Positions 5,536 to 11,259 of a stretch of DNA of 11,259 nucleotides are shown here, in pieces. Origin of the DNA: Collinsella sp. (GTDB taxonomy: Bacteria > Actinomycetota > Coriobacteriia > Coriobacteriales > Coriobacteriaceae). Both the position numbers and the translations under genes were made by a program. Within the stretch, counting starts at the first letter, position 1. Every line of letters begins with the position of its first letter. The stretch lies in NCBI GenBank assembly GCA_014871605.1, contig WGSQ01000051.1:1-11259 (forward strand), in the 5' to 3' direction. The notes under the pieces were generated by a model. It was not told the origin of the DNA, made no database searches, and saw only the letters and a program-made list of their open reading frames with translations.

Positions 5536-7671
5536 CTAATTGCGGCGTCCGCCTCCGTTGGCGCCCTGACGCCCCTGTGCCGCGCGATTGCGACCGGCAG
5601 TGTTCTGCGCGCGGGACATACCGCCGTGACCCTTGCTGCCCTTGGGCCCCTTGCCGGCGGCGCCACCGTGGGCCTTGCCGCCCTTCTTGCCGGTGCCATG
5701 CCCACCGCCGGCAGACGTCTCGCCCGGGCGTGGCGGCACGGGGCGAATCAGGCAATGCTTGGTATAGCCGATCAGATCACGACGCCCGGCCTTCTCTAGC
5801 GCCTCGCGCACCAGCTTGTAGTTCTCGGGCTTGCGATACTGGATGAGCGCGCGCTGCATGGCCTTCTCATGCGGGTCGCGCGCCACGTAGATCGGCTGCA
5901 TGGTGCGCGGATCTACACCGGTGTAGTACATGCAGGTCGACATGGTGGACGGGGTGGGGTAGAAGTCCTGTACCTGCTCGGGCATGTAGCCCATGTCGCG
6001 CACGGCCTCGGCAAGGTCCACGGCTTCCTTCATGGTTGAGCCCGGGTGGCTCGAGATGAGGTACGGCACCACATACTGCTTGAGTCCATACTCGCGGTTC
6101 AGGCGTTCAAATTTACGGCAGAACGCGTTGTAGACGGCGCGGCTCGGCTTGCCCATCACGGACAACACCGCGTCGCTCACGTGCTCGGGCGCTACGCGCA
6201 GCTGGCCCGAGACATGGTGCTCCAGCAGCTCGCGCAAAAACTCGTCCGAGGCATCGGCCATGGTGTAGTCAAAGCGGATGCCGCTGCGCACGAAGACCTT
6301 TTTGACGCCCGGCAGCTGGCGCAGGTCGCGCAGCAGCTGTGTGTAGCCGCTCTCGTCGACCACCATGTTCTTGCACACACTTGGCCACAGGCAGCGCTTG
6401 TTCTTGCACACGCCGTGCTTGAGCTGCTTGTCGCAGGCGGGACGGCTAAAGGTGGCCGGCGGGCCGCCCACGTCGTTGATATAGCCCTTAAACTCGGGAT
6501 CGCGCGTGAGCAGTGCGGCCTCGCGCATGATCGAGTCGTGGCTGCGCATCTGCAGCACGCGCCCCTGGTGGAAGGTGAGGGCGCAAAATGAGCACTCACC
6601 AAAACAGCCACGGTTGGAGCTAATGGAAAACTTGATCTCGGCAAAGGCCGGCACGCCGCCTGCCGTGTCGTAGTCGGGATGCCAATCGCGTGCGTAGGGG
6701 AGCTCGGCCACCTCGTCCATCTCATCGGTGGTGAGCGTCGCCGATGGCGGGTTCTGCACCACATAGACGCTGTTGGGGTAGGGCTCTACCAGGCGGTGTC
6801 CGGTGATGGGGTCCATATTCTGCTGCTGCACATTGAAGCTGCGTGCGTAGTTGAGCTTGTCGGCGGTAAGATCGTCCCAGCTGGGCAGCAGGTCGTAGTC
6901 GTAGACCTCGTCGAGCGAACCCGTGCGGTAGACGGTGCCGTTGATATAGGTGATCTGATCGACGGGCAGCCCCGCGTCGAGCGCGTCGGCAATCTCGACA
7001 ATCGCGTGCTCGCCCATGCCGTAGATGAGGATGTCGGCGCCCGAGTCGAGCAGTACCGAGCGCTTGAGCTTGTCCTGCCAGTAGTCGTAGTGGGCCAGGC
7101 GGCGCAGGCTCGCCTCGATGCCGCCGATGATGATAGGAGCGTCCTTGAACGTCTGGCGGATGAGGTTGCCGTAGACCGTGACGGCTCGGTTGGGACGGCG
7201 CCCCTCCTCGCCACCGGGGGTATAGGCATCGGTGTGGCGGCGGTGCTTGGTCACCGAATAGTGGTTGACCATGGAGTCCATGTTACCGGCGCTGACGAGA
7301 AAGCCCAGGCGCGGCTCACCGAGCACGCTGATGCTGGCGGGGTCGGTCCAGTCGGGCTGGCAGATGATGCCCACCTTGTAGCCGTGCGCGTCGAGGACGC
7401 GGCTGATGATGGCCATACCAAAGCTAGGGTGGTCCACGTAGGCGTCGCCGCAGATGTAGACATAGTCGCACTGGTCCCAGCCGCGCGCATCCATGTCGGC
7501 GCGGCTGACGGGGAGGAACTTATCGCGGCCCGGACGCCAGGGGCGCGTGGGCGCTGCTGGGGTATGCGTGGTGTGCCCACCCTGCGCCTTGCCGCCGCGC
7601 TTTTGCTGCTGGCCCTGTTTGCCCTGCTGACTGCGCTGGTTGTTCTGAGCGTGCTGAGGCTTTTTTGCCAC
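5536..7671 (-). CDS. ygiQ: YgiQ-family radical SAM protein (UPF0313) with basic disordered tails
   Basis: A 711-aa cytoplasmic radical SAM enzyme of the conserved YgiQ/UPF0313 family; the reaction is unknown. The family N-terminal domain spans about 51-350 (WDQCDYVYICGDAYVDHPSFG onward). The radical SAM cluster C-x3-C-x2-C is Cys356, Cys360 and Cys363 (CFGECSFC). A second Cys group follows at 413, 422, 427 and 433. The C-terminal region includes VAPEHVSD and YPTPSTMSTCMYYTG, as in family members with the DUF3362 extension. The start is GTG at 7671-7669, with GGGAGGG a few nt upstream. The open frame continues back to 7857 but without a ribosome site and across a palindrome. Residues 1-50 (Gln/Lys/Gly/His) and about 651-711 (Gly/Lys/Arg/His/Gln) are low-complexity, positively charged and probably disordered, which is unusual against compact homologues and suggests RNA or ribosome contact (inference). 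It is convergent with the CPBP gene and divergent from yoaK. Confidence 0.93.
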   Translation of the reverse strand: MAKKPQHAQNNQRSQQGKQGQQQKRGGKAQGGHTTHTPAAPTRPWRPGRDKFLPVSRADMDARGWDQCDYVYICGDAYVDHPSFGMAIISRVLDAHGYKVGIICQPDWTDPASISVLGEPRLGFLVSAGNMDSMVNHYSVTKHRRHTDAYTPGGEEGRRPNRAVTVYGNLIRQTFKDAPIIIGGIEASLRRLAHYDYWQDKLKRSVLLDSGADILIYGMGEHAIVEIADALDAGLPVDQITYINGTVYRTGSLDEVYDYDLLPSWDDLTADKLNYARSFNVQQQNMDPITGHRLVEPYPNSVYVVQNPPSATLTTDEMDEVAELPYARDWHPDYDTAGGVPAFAEIKFSISSNRGCFGECSFCALTFHQGRVLQMRSHDSIMREAALLTRDPEFKGYINDVGGPPATFSRPACDKQLKHGVCKNKRCLWPSVCKNMVVDESGYTQLLRDLRQLPGVKKVFVRSGIRFDYTMADASDEFLRELLEHHVSGQLRVAPEHVSDAVLSVMGKPSRAVYNAFCRKFERLNREYGLKQYVVPYLISSHPGSTMKEAVDLAEAVRDMGYMPEQVQDFYPTPSTMSTCMYYTGVDPRTMQPIYVARDPHEKAMQRALIQYRKPENYKLVREALEKAGRRDLIGYTKHCLIRPVPPRPGETSAGGGHGTGKKGGKAHGGAAGKGPKGSKGHGGMSRAQNTAGRNRAAQGRQGANGGGRRN

Positions 7672-7702
7672 GATCCCTCCCGGTGTTTGTATGCTGCACG
7701 TA

Positions 7703-7708
7703 ATTGTA
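7703..7708 (-). promoter_or_regulatory. Candidate -10 for ygiQ
   Basis: On the minus strand this reads TACAAT (5 of 6 to consensus), about 30 nt before the GTG start. The 12-bp palindrome at 7709-7743 directly abuts it and occupies the -35 region. No standard -35 is present. Confidence 0.4.
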
Positions 7709-7743
7709 ACCAGTCTTTTTGGGACGGGGCTAAAAAGACTGGT
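7709..7743. repeat. 12-bp perfect inverted repeat in the ygiQ/yoaK divergent gap
   Basis: ACCAGTCTTTTT (7709-7720) and AAAAAGACTGGT (7732-7743) are exact complements around GGGACGGGGCT. On the minus strand the loop reads AGCCCCGTCCC after a T-tract, resembling the CTCCGTCCCC repeats at 3991 and 4389. It could be an operator over the ygiQ promoter, a remnant terminator, or a dispersed palindrome. The rest of the divergent gap (7744-7939) is GC-rich and shows no convincing gene or promoter. Confidence 0.75.
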
Positions 7744-7939
7744 GGAGTACACGAGCTGGCGGATCGGCGTGTCGATGCGGGTGCCGGCGCCGCGCCCGCT
7801 GTTTGTTTCCAGACTGTGTATCTGCGCGTTGGAGAACCCGTCTCGCGCGCACGCCATGTTGTCAATGGGTTACAGTATGAACGGCGGCTATGTTTCCGCC
7901 AACGCACGAGAGAGTCGTCAACAAGGAGGATGCACGACG

Positions 7940-8659
7940 ATGCAGCGTGCCAAACAGATATCGGAGTCTATTGAGCTGGGCATCATCTTGGCGCTCGCCG
8001 GTGGCTTTATGGATGTGTATTCGTACATTGGGCGCGACCATGTTTTCGCCAACGCACAGACGGGCAACATCCTGCTCGTGGGCGTGAGCATCTCGGAGGG
8101 CAACTGGACGCTGGCGGGACGCTACTTCTTCCCCGTGGTGTCGTTTGCCGTGGGCATTATGCTTGCCGACCTGGTACACGAACGGTTTGGCAGCGTGATT
8201 CACTGGCGCCAAGTGACGGTGTTCTTTGAAGCCGTCATCTTGCTGGGCGTGAGCTTTATCCCCGGTGGCGGTTACAACCTGCTCGCCAACTGCCTCACCT
8301 CGTTTGCCTGCGGTATGCAGGTCGAGAGCTTCCGCAAGATCCATGGTCACGGCATCGCTACGACCATGTGCATCGGTAACCTGCGCAATGCGCTGCAAAA
8401 CGTGGACGATTACATCATCACCCACAGGCGCGGCTTTTTGGAAAACGGCCTGCTGTACTTTGGCGTGATCTTTACCTTTGTGTTTGGCGCCGTGTTGGGC
8501 AACTGGTGTATTGAGCGCATGGGCCTGCACGCCATCGTCGTGGCGAGCTTGCTGCTGTTTGTCGCGTTTGCCATCATGTTCATCGACCGCGAGCGCGACT
8601 TGCACAGGAAATGGGCCCGCATCATAGCTGACTGGCAGACCGCGAGTCTTAAGCGCTAA
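7940..8659 (+). CDS. YoaK/DUF1275 family membrane protein
   Basis: A 239-aa integral membrane protein of the DUF1275 (YoaK) family. The family has no settled function and has been suggested to be transporter-like. The N-terminal signature is present: ALAGGFMDVYSYI (19-30), then VFANAQTGN (35-43), where 'xTGN' after the first helix is diagnostic. The second repeat motif is FACGMQVESFRKI followed by TTMCIGNLRNAL, matching the 'AxxxGxQ...TT...TGN' half. Hydrophobic segments at about 12-30, 40-52, 62-78, 90-108, 112-128, 170-190 and 200-218 fit about six helices. The start is ATG 7940 with AAGGAGGA at 7923-7930. ATG 7930 overlaps the Shine-Dalgarno sequence and is in another frame. A strong stem-loop follows 7 nt after the stop, so it is probably monocistronic. 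Confidence 0.9.
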   Translation: MQRAKQISESIELGIILALAGGFMDVYSYIGRDHVFANAQTGNILLVGVSISEGNWTLAGRYFFPVVSFAVGIMLADLVHERFGSVIHWRQVTVFFEAVILLGVSFIPGGGYNLLANCLTSFACGMQVESFRKIHGHGIATTMCIGNLRNALQNVDDYIITHRRGFLENGLLYFGVIFTFVFGAVLGNWCIERMGLHAIVVASLLLFVAFAIMFIDRERDLHRKWARIIADWQTASLKR

Positions 8660-8666
8660 GGTGCAT

Positions 8667-8733
8667 GTTCGTAACAACATTCAGGAGCCAGAAAAACTAT
8701 CTAGCTCCTGAATGTTGTTACGAACTGCTTTTT
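8667..8733 (+). terminator. 22-bp perfect stem-loop with T-tract after yoaK
   Basis: Arms 8667-8688 and 8704-8725 are exact reverse complements (22 bp; the left arm starts GTTCGTAACAAC and ends CAGGAGC) around a 15-nt loop. TGCTTTTT follows at 8726-8733. This fits a rho-independent terminator for yoaK, though the stem is much longer than usual. It also lies 5 nt beyond the stop of the minus-strand gene at 8739 and could serve both, although the minus direction lacks a T-tract. Confidence 0.8.
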
Positions 8734-8738
8734 GCGAT

Positions 8739-9278
8739 TTATTCGAGATGTTCTTCAATCCGAGCCCTAAGAAGGGCAATGGCTGTAGGTATTCCAATTG
8801 CGGCGGCTAATTCGGCTTTATCCAAAACCTGTATGCTAAAGCACGATTGTTTATCACATTGAAGGACGATAACTGAAGATAGTTTCACTTCCCGTTGGCT
8901 GAATACATCGTAATCTCCAAATAGGAAGTTACCTTTTATTGTGTAATTCGGTATGTTCGTTACGCACTTCATCTCAAGTCTGTTTAGGCCATAATCAAAC
9001 ACCGCAACTTCCTCGTGTTCGATGATGAGCGCAACCCTGGGCATGTTGCTAAAACCACCGTCGACGACAGTGAAGAGTTTTTCATTTGCATCGTCATAAA
9101 CGGTATATTTAAGACTCAATAGCTGTCCTAGTGGACCCGTGAACCCATGTTTTTTGATGTTGAGGTTGTCTCCCGCTGGGTTGATGAGAGCCAGAGTATG
9201 CGGATAAGGGTTACCTTCAATTGAGATTCGATATTCGTTTGTAGCCGTCTTGCTCGATTTAGGACCACTAGCCACCAT
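8739..9278 (-). CDS. Probable LURP-one-related (YxjI/LOR) family protein
   Basis: A 179-aa protein without a signal peptide or clear membrane anchor. Its pattern suggests the tubby-like LURP-one/YxjI fold: repeated beta strands with YTVYDDANEKLFTVVDG (58-74), then VAVFDYGLNRLEMKCVTNIPNYTIKGNFLFGDYDVFSQ (91-128), and a final hydrophobic helix (AELAAAIGIPTAIALLRARI, 155-174). In this family the closing helix is buried in a 12-stranded barrel. The usual 'ISKKW' segment is not evident, so the match is by overall pattern, not by a diagnostic motif. The function of bacterial members is unknown. Start ATG 9278 has GAGG about 9 nt upstream. The gene and its flanks are visibly AT-richer (about 40% GC by eye) than the neighbours, with different codon use, consistent with acquisition from elsewhere. 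It stands alone, opposite in strand to both neighbours. Confidence 0.6.
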   Translation of the reverse strand: MVASGPKSSKTATNEYRISIEGNPYPHTLALINPAGDNLNIKKHGFTGPLGQLLSLKYTVYDDANEKLFTVVDGGFSNMPRVALIIEHEEVAVFDYGLNRLEMKCVTNIPNYTIKGNFLFGDYDVFSQREVKLSSVIVLQCDKQSCFSIQVLDKAELAAAIGIPTAIALLRARIEEHLE

Positions 9279-9426
9279 GTGTCATCGCCTCGATCGAATT
9301 GGAACCGCCTTCTGCTTCGTGCGGAGAATTACGCTGTACGTTGCAGTAGATGCAGCTGCAATAACCGCATGGGCAATTTCTAACAAAATGAATAACGCTA
9401 TTTGCTGCATGCATGTTATTTACTAT

Positions 9427-9455
9427 AAAGTATCCTTTTATAAACGTATTGTCAA
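9427..9455 (-). promoter_or_regulatory. Candidate sigma70-type promoter for the LOR-like gene
   Basis: On the minus strand a perfect TTGACA (9455-9450) is separated by 17 nt from TACTTT (9432-9427). Transcription would start near 9420, giving a leader of about 140 nt to ATG 9278. The surrounding AT-rich sequence also offers TATAGT four to five nt further on. Confidence 0.55.
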
Positions 9456-9574
9456 ACATATATTGCTAAAACAGAAACAATTTATAGACTGAGTTGGTCG
9501 TATTCTTTGGGCGATTGCTCCTATAATCTAGCCTTCGCTGCTGTCGGGAGGGAAGGACTAGAGCGCCGTTATTA

Positions 9575-9592
9575 TGTTGAAACGCTTTAACA
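9575..9592 (+). promoter_or_regulatory. Operator-like palindrome upstream of fucO
   Basis: TGTTGAAACGCTTTAACA is an 18-bp imperfect palindrome (7 of 9 positions symmetric) centred on CG. The CG centre with AAA/TTT arms is typical of LacI-family operators. The TGTT...AACA ends recall Rex redox-repressor sites, but the spacing is 2 nt longer than usual for Rex. A partial inverted copy, AAAGCGTT, lies at 9624-9631. The regulator is unknown. Confidence 0.4.
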
Positions 9593-9648
9593 CTTTTGAC
9601 GTTCTCACGTGCTTTTTGTTTCAAAAGCGTTAGGATGGGGCTTATAGC

Positions 9649-9671
9649 GCGGGGCGTAATGGATGCCCCGC
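9649..9671 (+). promoter_or_regulatory. Hairpin in the fucO leader
   Basis: GCGGGGC (9649-9655) and GCCCCGC (9665-9671) form a perfect 7-bp GC stem with a 9-nt loop, ending 7 nt before the GGGAGG ribosome site (9679-9684). A TATAGC at 9643-9648 immediately before it could be a -10, in which case the stem would sit at the extreme 5' end of the mRNA and may protect it. Confidence 0.5.
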
Positions 9672-9690
9672 ACACGATGGGAGGCTATCA

Positions 9691-10857
9691 ATGGCTAATC
9701 GTTTCGTTCTCAACACCATCTCTTATCATGGTTCCGGCGCCATCAAGGAGATCCCCGGCGAGCTCCAGCGTCGCGGCTACAAGAAGATCTTCGTCTGCTC
9801 CGACCCCGACCTGGTCAAGTTTGGCGTTACCGCTAAGGTGACCGACGAGCTCGACGCCGCCGGCATCGCTTGGAGCCTCTACTCCGAGATCAAGCCCAAC
9901 CCCACCATCCAGAACGTCAAGGACGGCGTCGAGGCCTTCAAGGCCGCCGAGGCTGACGCTATCGTGACCATCGGTGGTGGCTCCTCCATGGACACTGCTA
10001 AGGCCATCGGCATCATCATCAACAACCCCGAGTTCGCCGATGTCCGCAGCCTCGAGGGCGTTGCTCCCACCAAGAAGCACGCCGTGTTCACCATCGCCGT
10101 GCCGACGACTGCCGGTACCGCTGCCGAGGTGACCATCAACTACGTCATCACCGACCCCGAGAAGGTCCGCAAGTTCGTGTGCGTCGACACCAACGACGCC
10201 CCCGAGGTCGCCGTCGTCGACCCCGACATGATGGCCTCCATGCCCGCCGGCCTGACTGCTTCCACCGGCATGGACGCTCTGACCCACGCCATCGAGGGCT
10301 ACACCACCAAGGGCGCCTGGGAGCTTTCCGACATGTTCCACTTTGAGGCCATTAAGCTGATCAGCGAGAACCTGCGCGACTCCGTCGCCGAGGCCAAGTC
10401 CGGCAAGCCCGGCTCCGGCCGTGAGGGCATGGCTCTTGGTCAGTATGTCGCTGGCATGGGCTTCTCCAACGTCGGCCTGGGCATCGACCACGCCATGGCT
10501 CACACCCTGTCCGCTCACTACGACACCCCGCACGGCGTCGCTTGCGCCATGCTGCTGCCGATCGCCATGGAGTTCAACAAGCCGGTTTGCGCCGAGCGCC
10601 TGGCCAAGGTTGCCGTCGCCATGGGCGTTGACACCACGCGCATGAGCACCGACGAGGCTGCCGATGCCGCCATCGCCGCCGTTAAGCAGCTCTCTGCCGA
10701 CGTGAACATCCCGCACGTCTGCGAGGCCATGAAGGCTGACGAGATCGAGGTCCTGGCCAAGGACGCCATGGCCGACGCCTGCTTCCCGGGCAACCCGCGC
10801 GAGGCGACGCTCGACGACGTCATCGAGCTCTTCAAGAAGATCTGCCCGGCTGCTTAA
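9691..10857 (+). CDS. fucO: Lactaldehyde reductase / 1,2-propanediol oxidoreductase (FucO), iron-containing ADH
   Basis: A 388-aa group III iron-dependent alcohol dehydrogenase. It reduces L-lactaldehyde to L-1,2-propanediol with NADH during anaerobic fucose or rhamnose breakdown, and may act on related aldehydes. Long stretches match E. coli FucO as I recall it, for example NNPEFADVRSLEG (111-123), PTTAGTAAEVTINYVITD (138-155) and ALGQYVAGMGFSNVGLG (248-264). The nucleotide-binding GGGSSMDT is at 95-102. Metal ligands by alignment are Asp195, His199, His267 and His281, with the adjacent conserved His271. Length and ends match the family. The start ATG has GGGAGG at 6-nt spacing. Codon use is strongly biased to C-ending and preferred codons (Lys AAG, Ile ATC, Asn AAC), more so than its neighbours, indicating high expression. 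No fucose or rhamnose catabolic gene is adjacent, so it stands alone between its own leader and terminator and may serve general redox balancing. Confidence 0.93.
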   Translation: MANRFVLNTISYHGSGAIKEIPGELQRRGYKKIFVCSDPDLVKFGVTAKVTDELDAAGIAWSLYSEIKPNPTIQNVKDGVEAFKAAEADAIVTIGGGSSMDTAKAIGIIINNPEFADVRSLEGVAPTKKHAVFTIAVPTTAGTAAEVTINYVITDPEKVRKFVCVDTNDAPEVAVVDPDMMASMPAGLTASTGMDALTHAIEGYTTKGAWELSDMFHFEAIKLISENLRDSVAEAKSGKPGSGREGMALGQYVAGMGFSNVGLGIDHAMAHTLSAHYDTPHGVACAMLLPIAMEFNKPVCAERLAKVAVAMGVDTTRMSTDEAADAAIAAVKQLSADVNIPHVCEAMKADEIEVLAKDAMADACFPGNPREATLDDVIELFKKICPAA

Positions 10858-10864
10858 CCTGGTT

Positions 10865-10989
10865 CGGCGGGCCCCGCCCGTTAGCCCCAGAATCGTCCTC
10901 GGACATGTCGGAGGCCCCGCTGCGCACTACGTGCGGGGCCTCCTTCTGTCCTGCGGAAAGATTCTGGGGCTAACGGGCGGGGCCCGCCG
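10865..10989. repeat. 30-bp perfect inverted repeat enclosing the fucO terminator
   Basis: Arms 10865-10894 and 10960-10989 are exact reverse complements over 30 bp. The left arm starts CGGCGGGCCCCGCCCG and ends CCCCAGAATC. Each arm holds its own small palindrome, GGCGGG-C-CCCGCC (or its complement). The 65 nt between them contain the terminator hairpin at 10910-10943. I see no target-site duplication outside the arms and no open frame inside. Confidence 0.9.
10910..10950 (+). terminator. Rho-independent terminator of fucO
   Basis: GGAGGCCCCGC (10910-10920) and GCGGGGCCTCC (10933-10943) form an 11-bp perfect GC-rich stem with a 12-nt loop, followed by the pyrimidine tail TTCTGTC. It is 52 nt after the fucO stop. 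The tail is weak in T, but the stem is very stable. Confidence 0.75.
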
Positions 10990-11061
10990 GCTCGTTGTCG
11001 TGGCGGGCACTGTTCGGAAGAGCTCGATGGGTCATCTCGTTGGGTAAATATTTGTGCGTGA

Positions 11062-11070
11062 TGGTATCGT
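11062..11070 (+). promoter_or_regulatory. Candidate extended -10 promoter for the metallopeptidase gene
   Basis: TGG-TATCGT fits the extended -10 pattern also seen at 4027 and 4436. A start near 11077 would give a leader of about 40 nt. No clear -35. Confidence 0.4.
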
Positions 11071-11116
11071 TGTTGGGGCTTTTACTGATTACGGGATGTT
11101 GACTTTGGAGTTGTGG

Positions 11117-11259
11117 ATGGTGTCCCAAATGGATTCTACGCTTGGTTTTATTACTGACCAGCTTAAGACGCTGACTTCTATTGCTTCGCCTACGGGGTTT
11201 ACTCGTGCGGCGACTGATTATCTGATGGAGACCCTGCGCGATATGGGGTTTGGGCCTGA
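11117..11259 (+). CDS. N-terminal fragment of a probable M42/M20-type metallopeptidase
   Basis: The gene runs off the window; 47 codons are visible. The segment LKTLTSIASPTGFTRAATDY followed by LMETLRDMGFGP resembles the N-terminal helix and 'SPTGF/SPSG' turn of M42 (glutamyl aminopeptidase/FrvX-like) and related M20-clan zinc aminopeptidases, where it precedes the first catalytic strand. None of the metal ligands is in view, so the assignment rests on this motif alone. Start ATG 11117 has GGAG at 11107-11110 with 6-nt spacing; ATG 11129 is a weaker alternative. Many codons end in T (TCT, ACT, CTT, ATT), in contrast with the strongly C-ending fucO. Confidence 0.5.
   Translation, partial: MVSQMDSTLGFITDQLKTLTSIASPTGFTRAATDYLMETLRDMGFGP

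Larger units (their letters stand above)
9279..9690. other. 412-nt divergent intergenic region between the LOR-like gene and fucO
   Basis: The left part (to about 9480) is AT-rich and carries the minus-strand promoter at 9427-9455. A TATAAT at 9522-9527 (plus strand) lacks a matching -35. The right part carries a palindrome at 9575-9592, a partial inverted copy of it (AAAAGCGTT, 9623-9631), and a hairpin at 9649-9671. Short open frames here (minus 9459-9268 and minus 9675-9466) have no convincing ribosome site or family resemblance. I see no RNA gene. Confidence 0.5.

Noticed and set aside
7672..7857. N-terminal extension of ygiQ to an upstream ATG at 7857
   Set aside because: The frame is open, but the segment crosses the palindrome and the likely -10, has no ribosome site at 7857, and lacks family similarity. 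GTG 7671 has a strong GGGAGGG site.
6679..7974. 431-codon plus-strand open frame opposite ygiQ
   Set aside because: Antisense shadow caused by high GC. It has Val/Ala/Asp-rich translation with no domain resemblance and would overlap the ygiQ coding sequence throughout.
7862..8680. 272-codon minus-strand open frame opposite yoaK
   Set aside because: His/Gln/Ala-rich shadow translation. It starts inside the yoaK terminator stem and runs against a clear DUF1275 gene.
9268..9459. Cys-rich 63-codon minus-strand frame just before the LOR-like gene
   Set aside because: Its ATG coincides with the -35 of the candidate promoter, it has no ribosome site, and it overlaps the next start. A later in-frame ATG at 9414 is at the expected transcript start. 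Possible but unsupported.
9575..9592. Rex redox-repressor site
   Set aside because: The ends TGTT/AACA fit, but the interior is 2 nt longer than Rex operators usually have. I kept it only as an unassigned palindrome.
9466..9675. 69-codon minus-strand frame in the fucO upstream region
   Set aside because: It crosses the operator-like palindrome and leader hairpin, has no ribosome site or family resemblance, and has ordinary random length.
9688..10716. 342-codon minus-strand open frame opposite fucO
   Set aside because: Gly/Val/Asp-rich shadow of the fucO codons with no recognizable motif or ribosome site.
10865..10989. Insertion sequence
   Set aside because: The 125-bp element has no transposase frame inside and no flanking target-site duplication, so only a non-autonomous or palindromic element can be considered.

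Overview
The window looks like chromosomal DNA of a strictly anaerobic, high-GC, fermentative gut actinobacterium. A Collinsella-type member of the Coriobacteriia is my best guess. The basis is the GC-rich coding sequence, an [FeFe] hydrogenase, a FucO-type alcohol dehydrogenase with strong codon bias, and the repertoire of conserved single genes. The taxon is an inference; there is no rRNA here.

Layout, left to right. (1) Positions 3-3970 hold a tight plus-strand cluster. It comprises the 3' part of an electron-bifurcating-type [FeFe] hydrogenase catalytic subunit, a Tat-type lipoprotein of the NMT1/SsuA solute-binding family, and a single polypeptide that fuses an SsuC/TauC-like permease to a compact ABC ATPase. 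Gaps are 2-3 nt, so these are probably one operon. (2) Positions 3971-4387 hold an orphan RelB/DinJ-type antitoxin. It has a palindrome-rich leader and is flanked by two copies of a roughly 30-bp repeat with a CTCCGTCCCC core. (3) Positions 4471-5379 hold a CPBP (CAAX-type) membrane protease. (4) Positions 5371-5485 hold three palindromic repeats at 40/41-bp spacing, between convergent genes. (5) Positions 5536-7671 (minus) hold a YgiQ-type radical SAM protein with long basic Gly/Gln-rich tails at both ends. (6) Positions 7940-8659 hold a YoaK/DUF1275 membrane protein, divergent from ygiQ, with a 12-bp perfect palindrome between the two. (7) A 22-bp perfect stem ends yoaK. An AT-richer island (about 8735-9560) follows, carrying one minus-strand gene resembling the LURP-one/YxjI family. 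(8) Positions 9691-10857 hold fucO, with a structured promoter/leader and a terminator nested inside a 30-bp perfect inverted repeat. (9) Positions 11117-11259 hold the start of a probable M42/M20-type metallopeptidase, cut by the window end.

Functionally, the hydrogenase and FucO are both sinks for fermentative reducing equivalents (H2 evolution, 1,2-propanediol formation), but nothing shows they are co-regulated. The other genes look like independent single-gene units. The most unusual material is the intergenic DNA, where nearly every gap carries a long or perfect inverted repeat, and the compact permease-ATPase fusion next to the hydrogenase.
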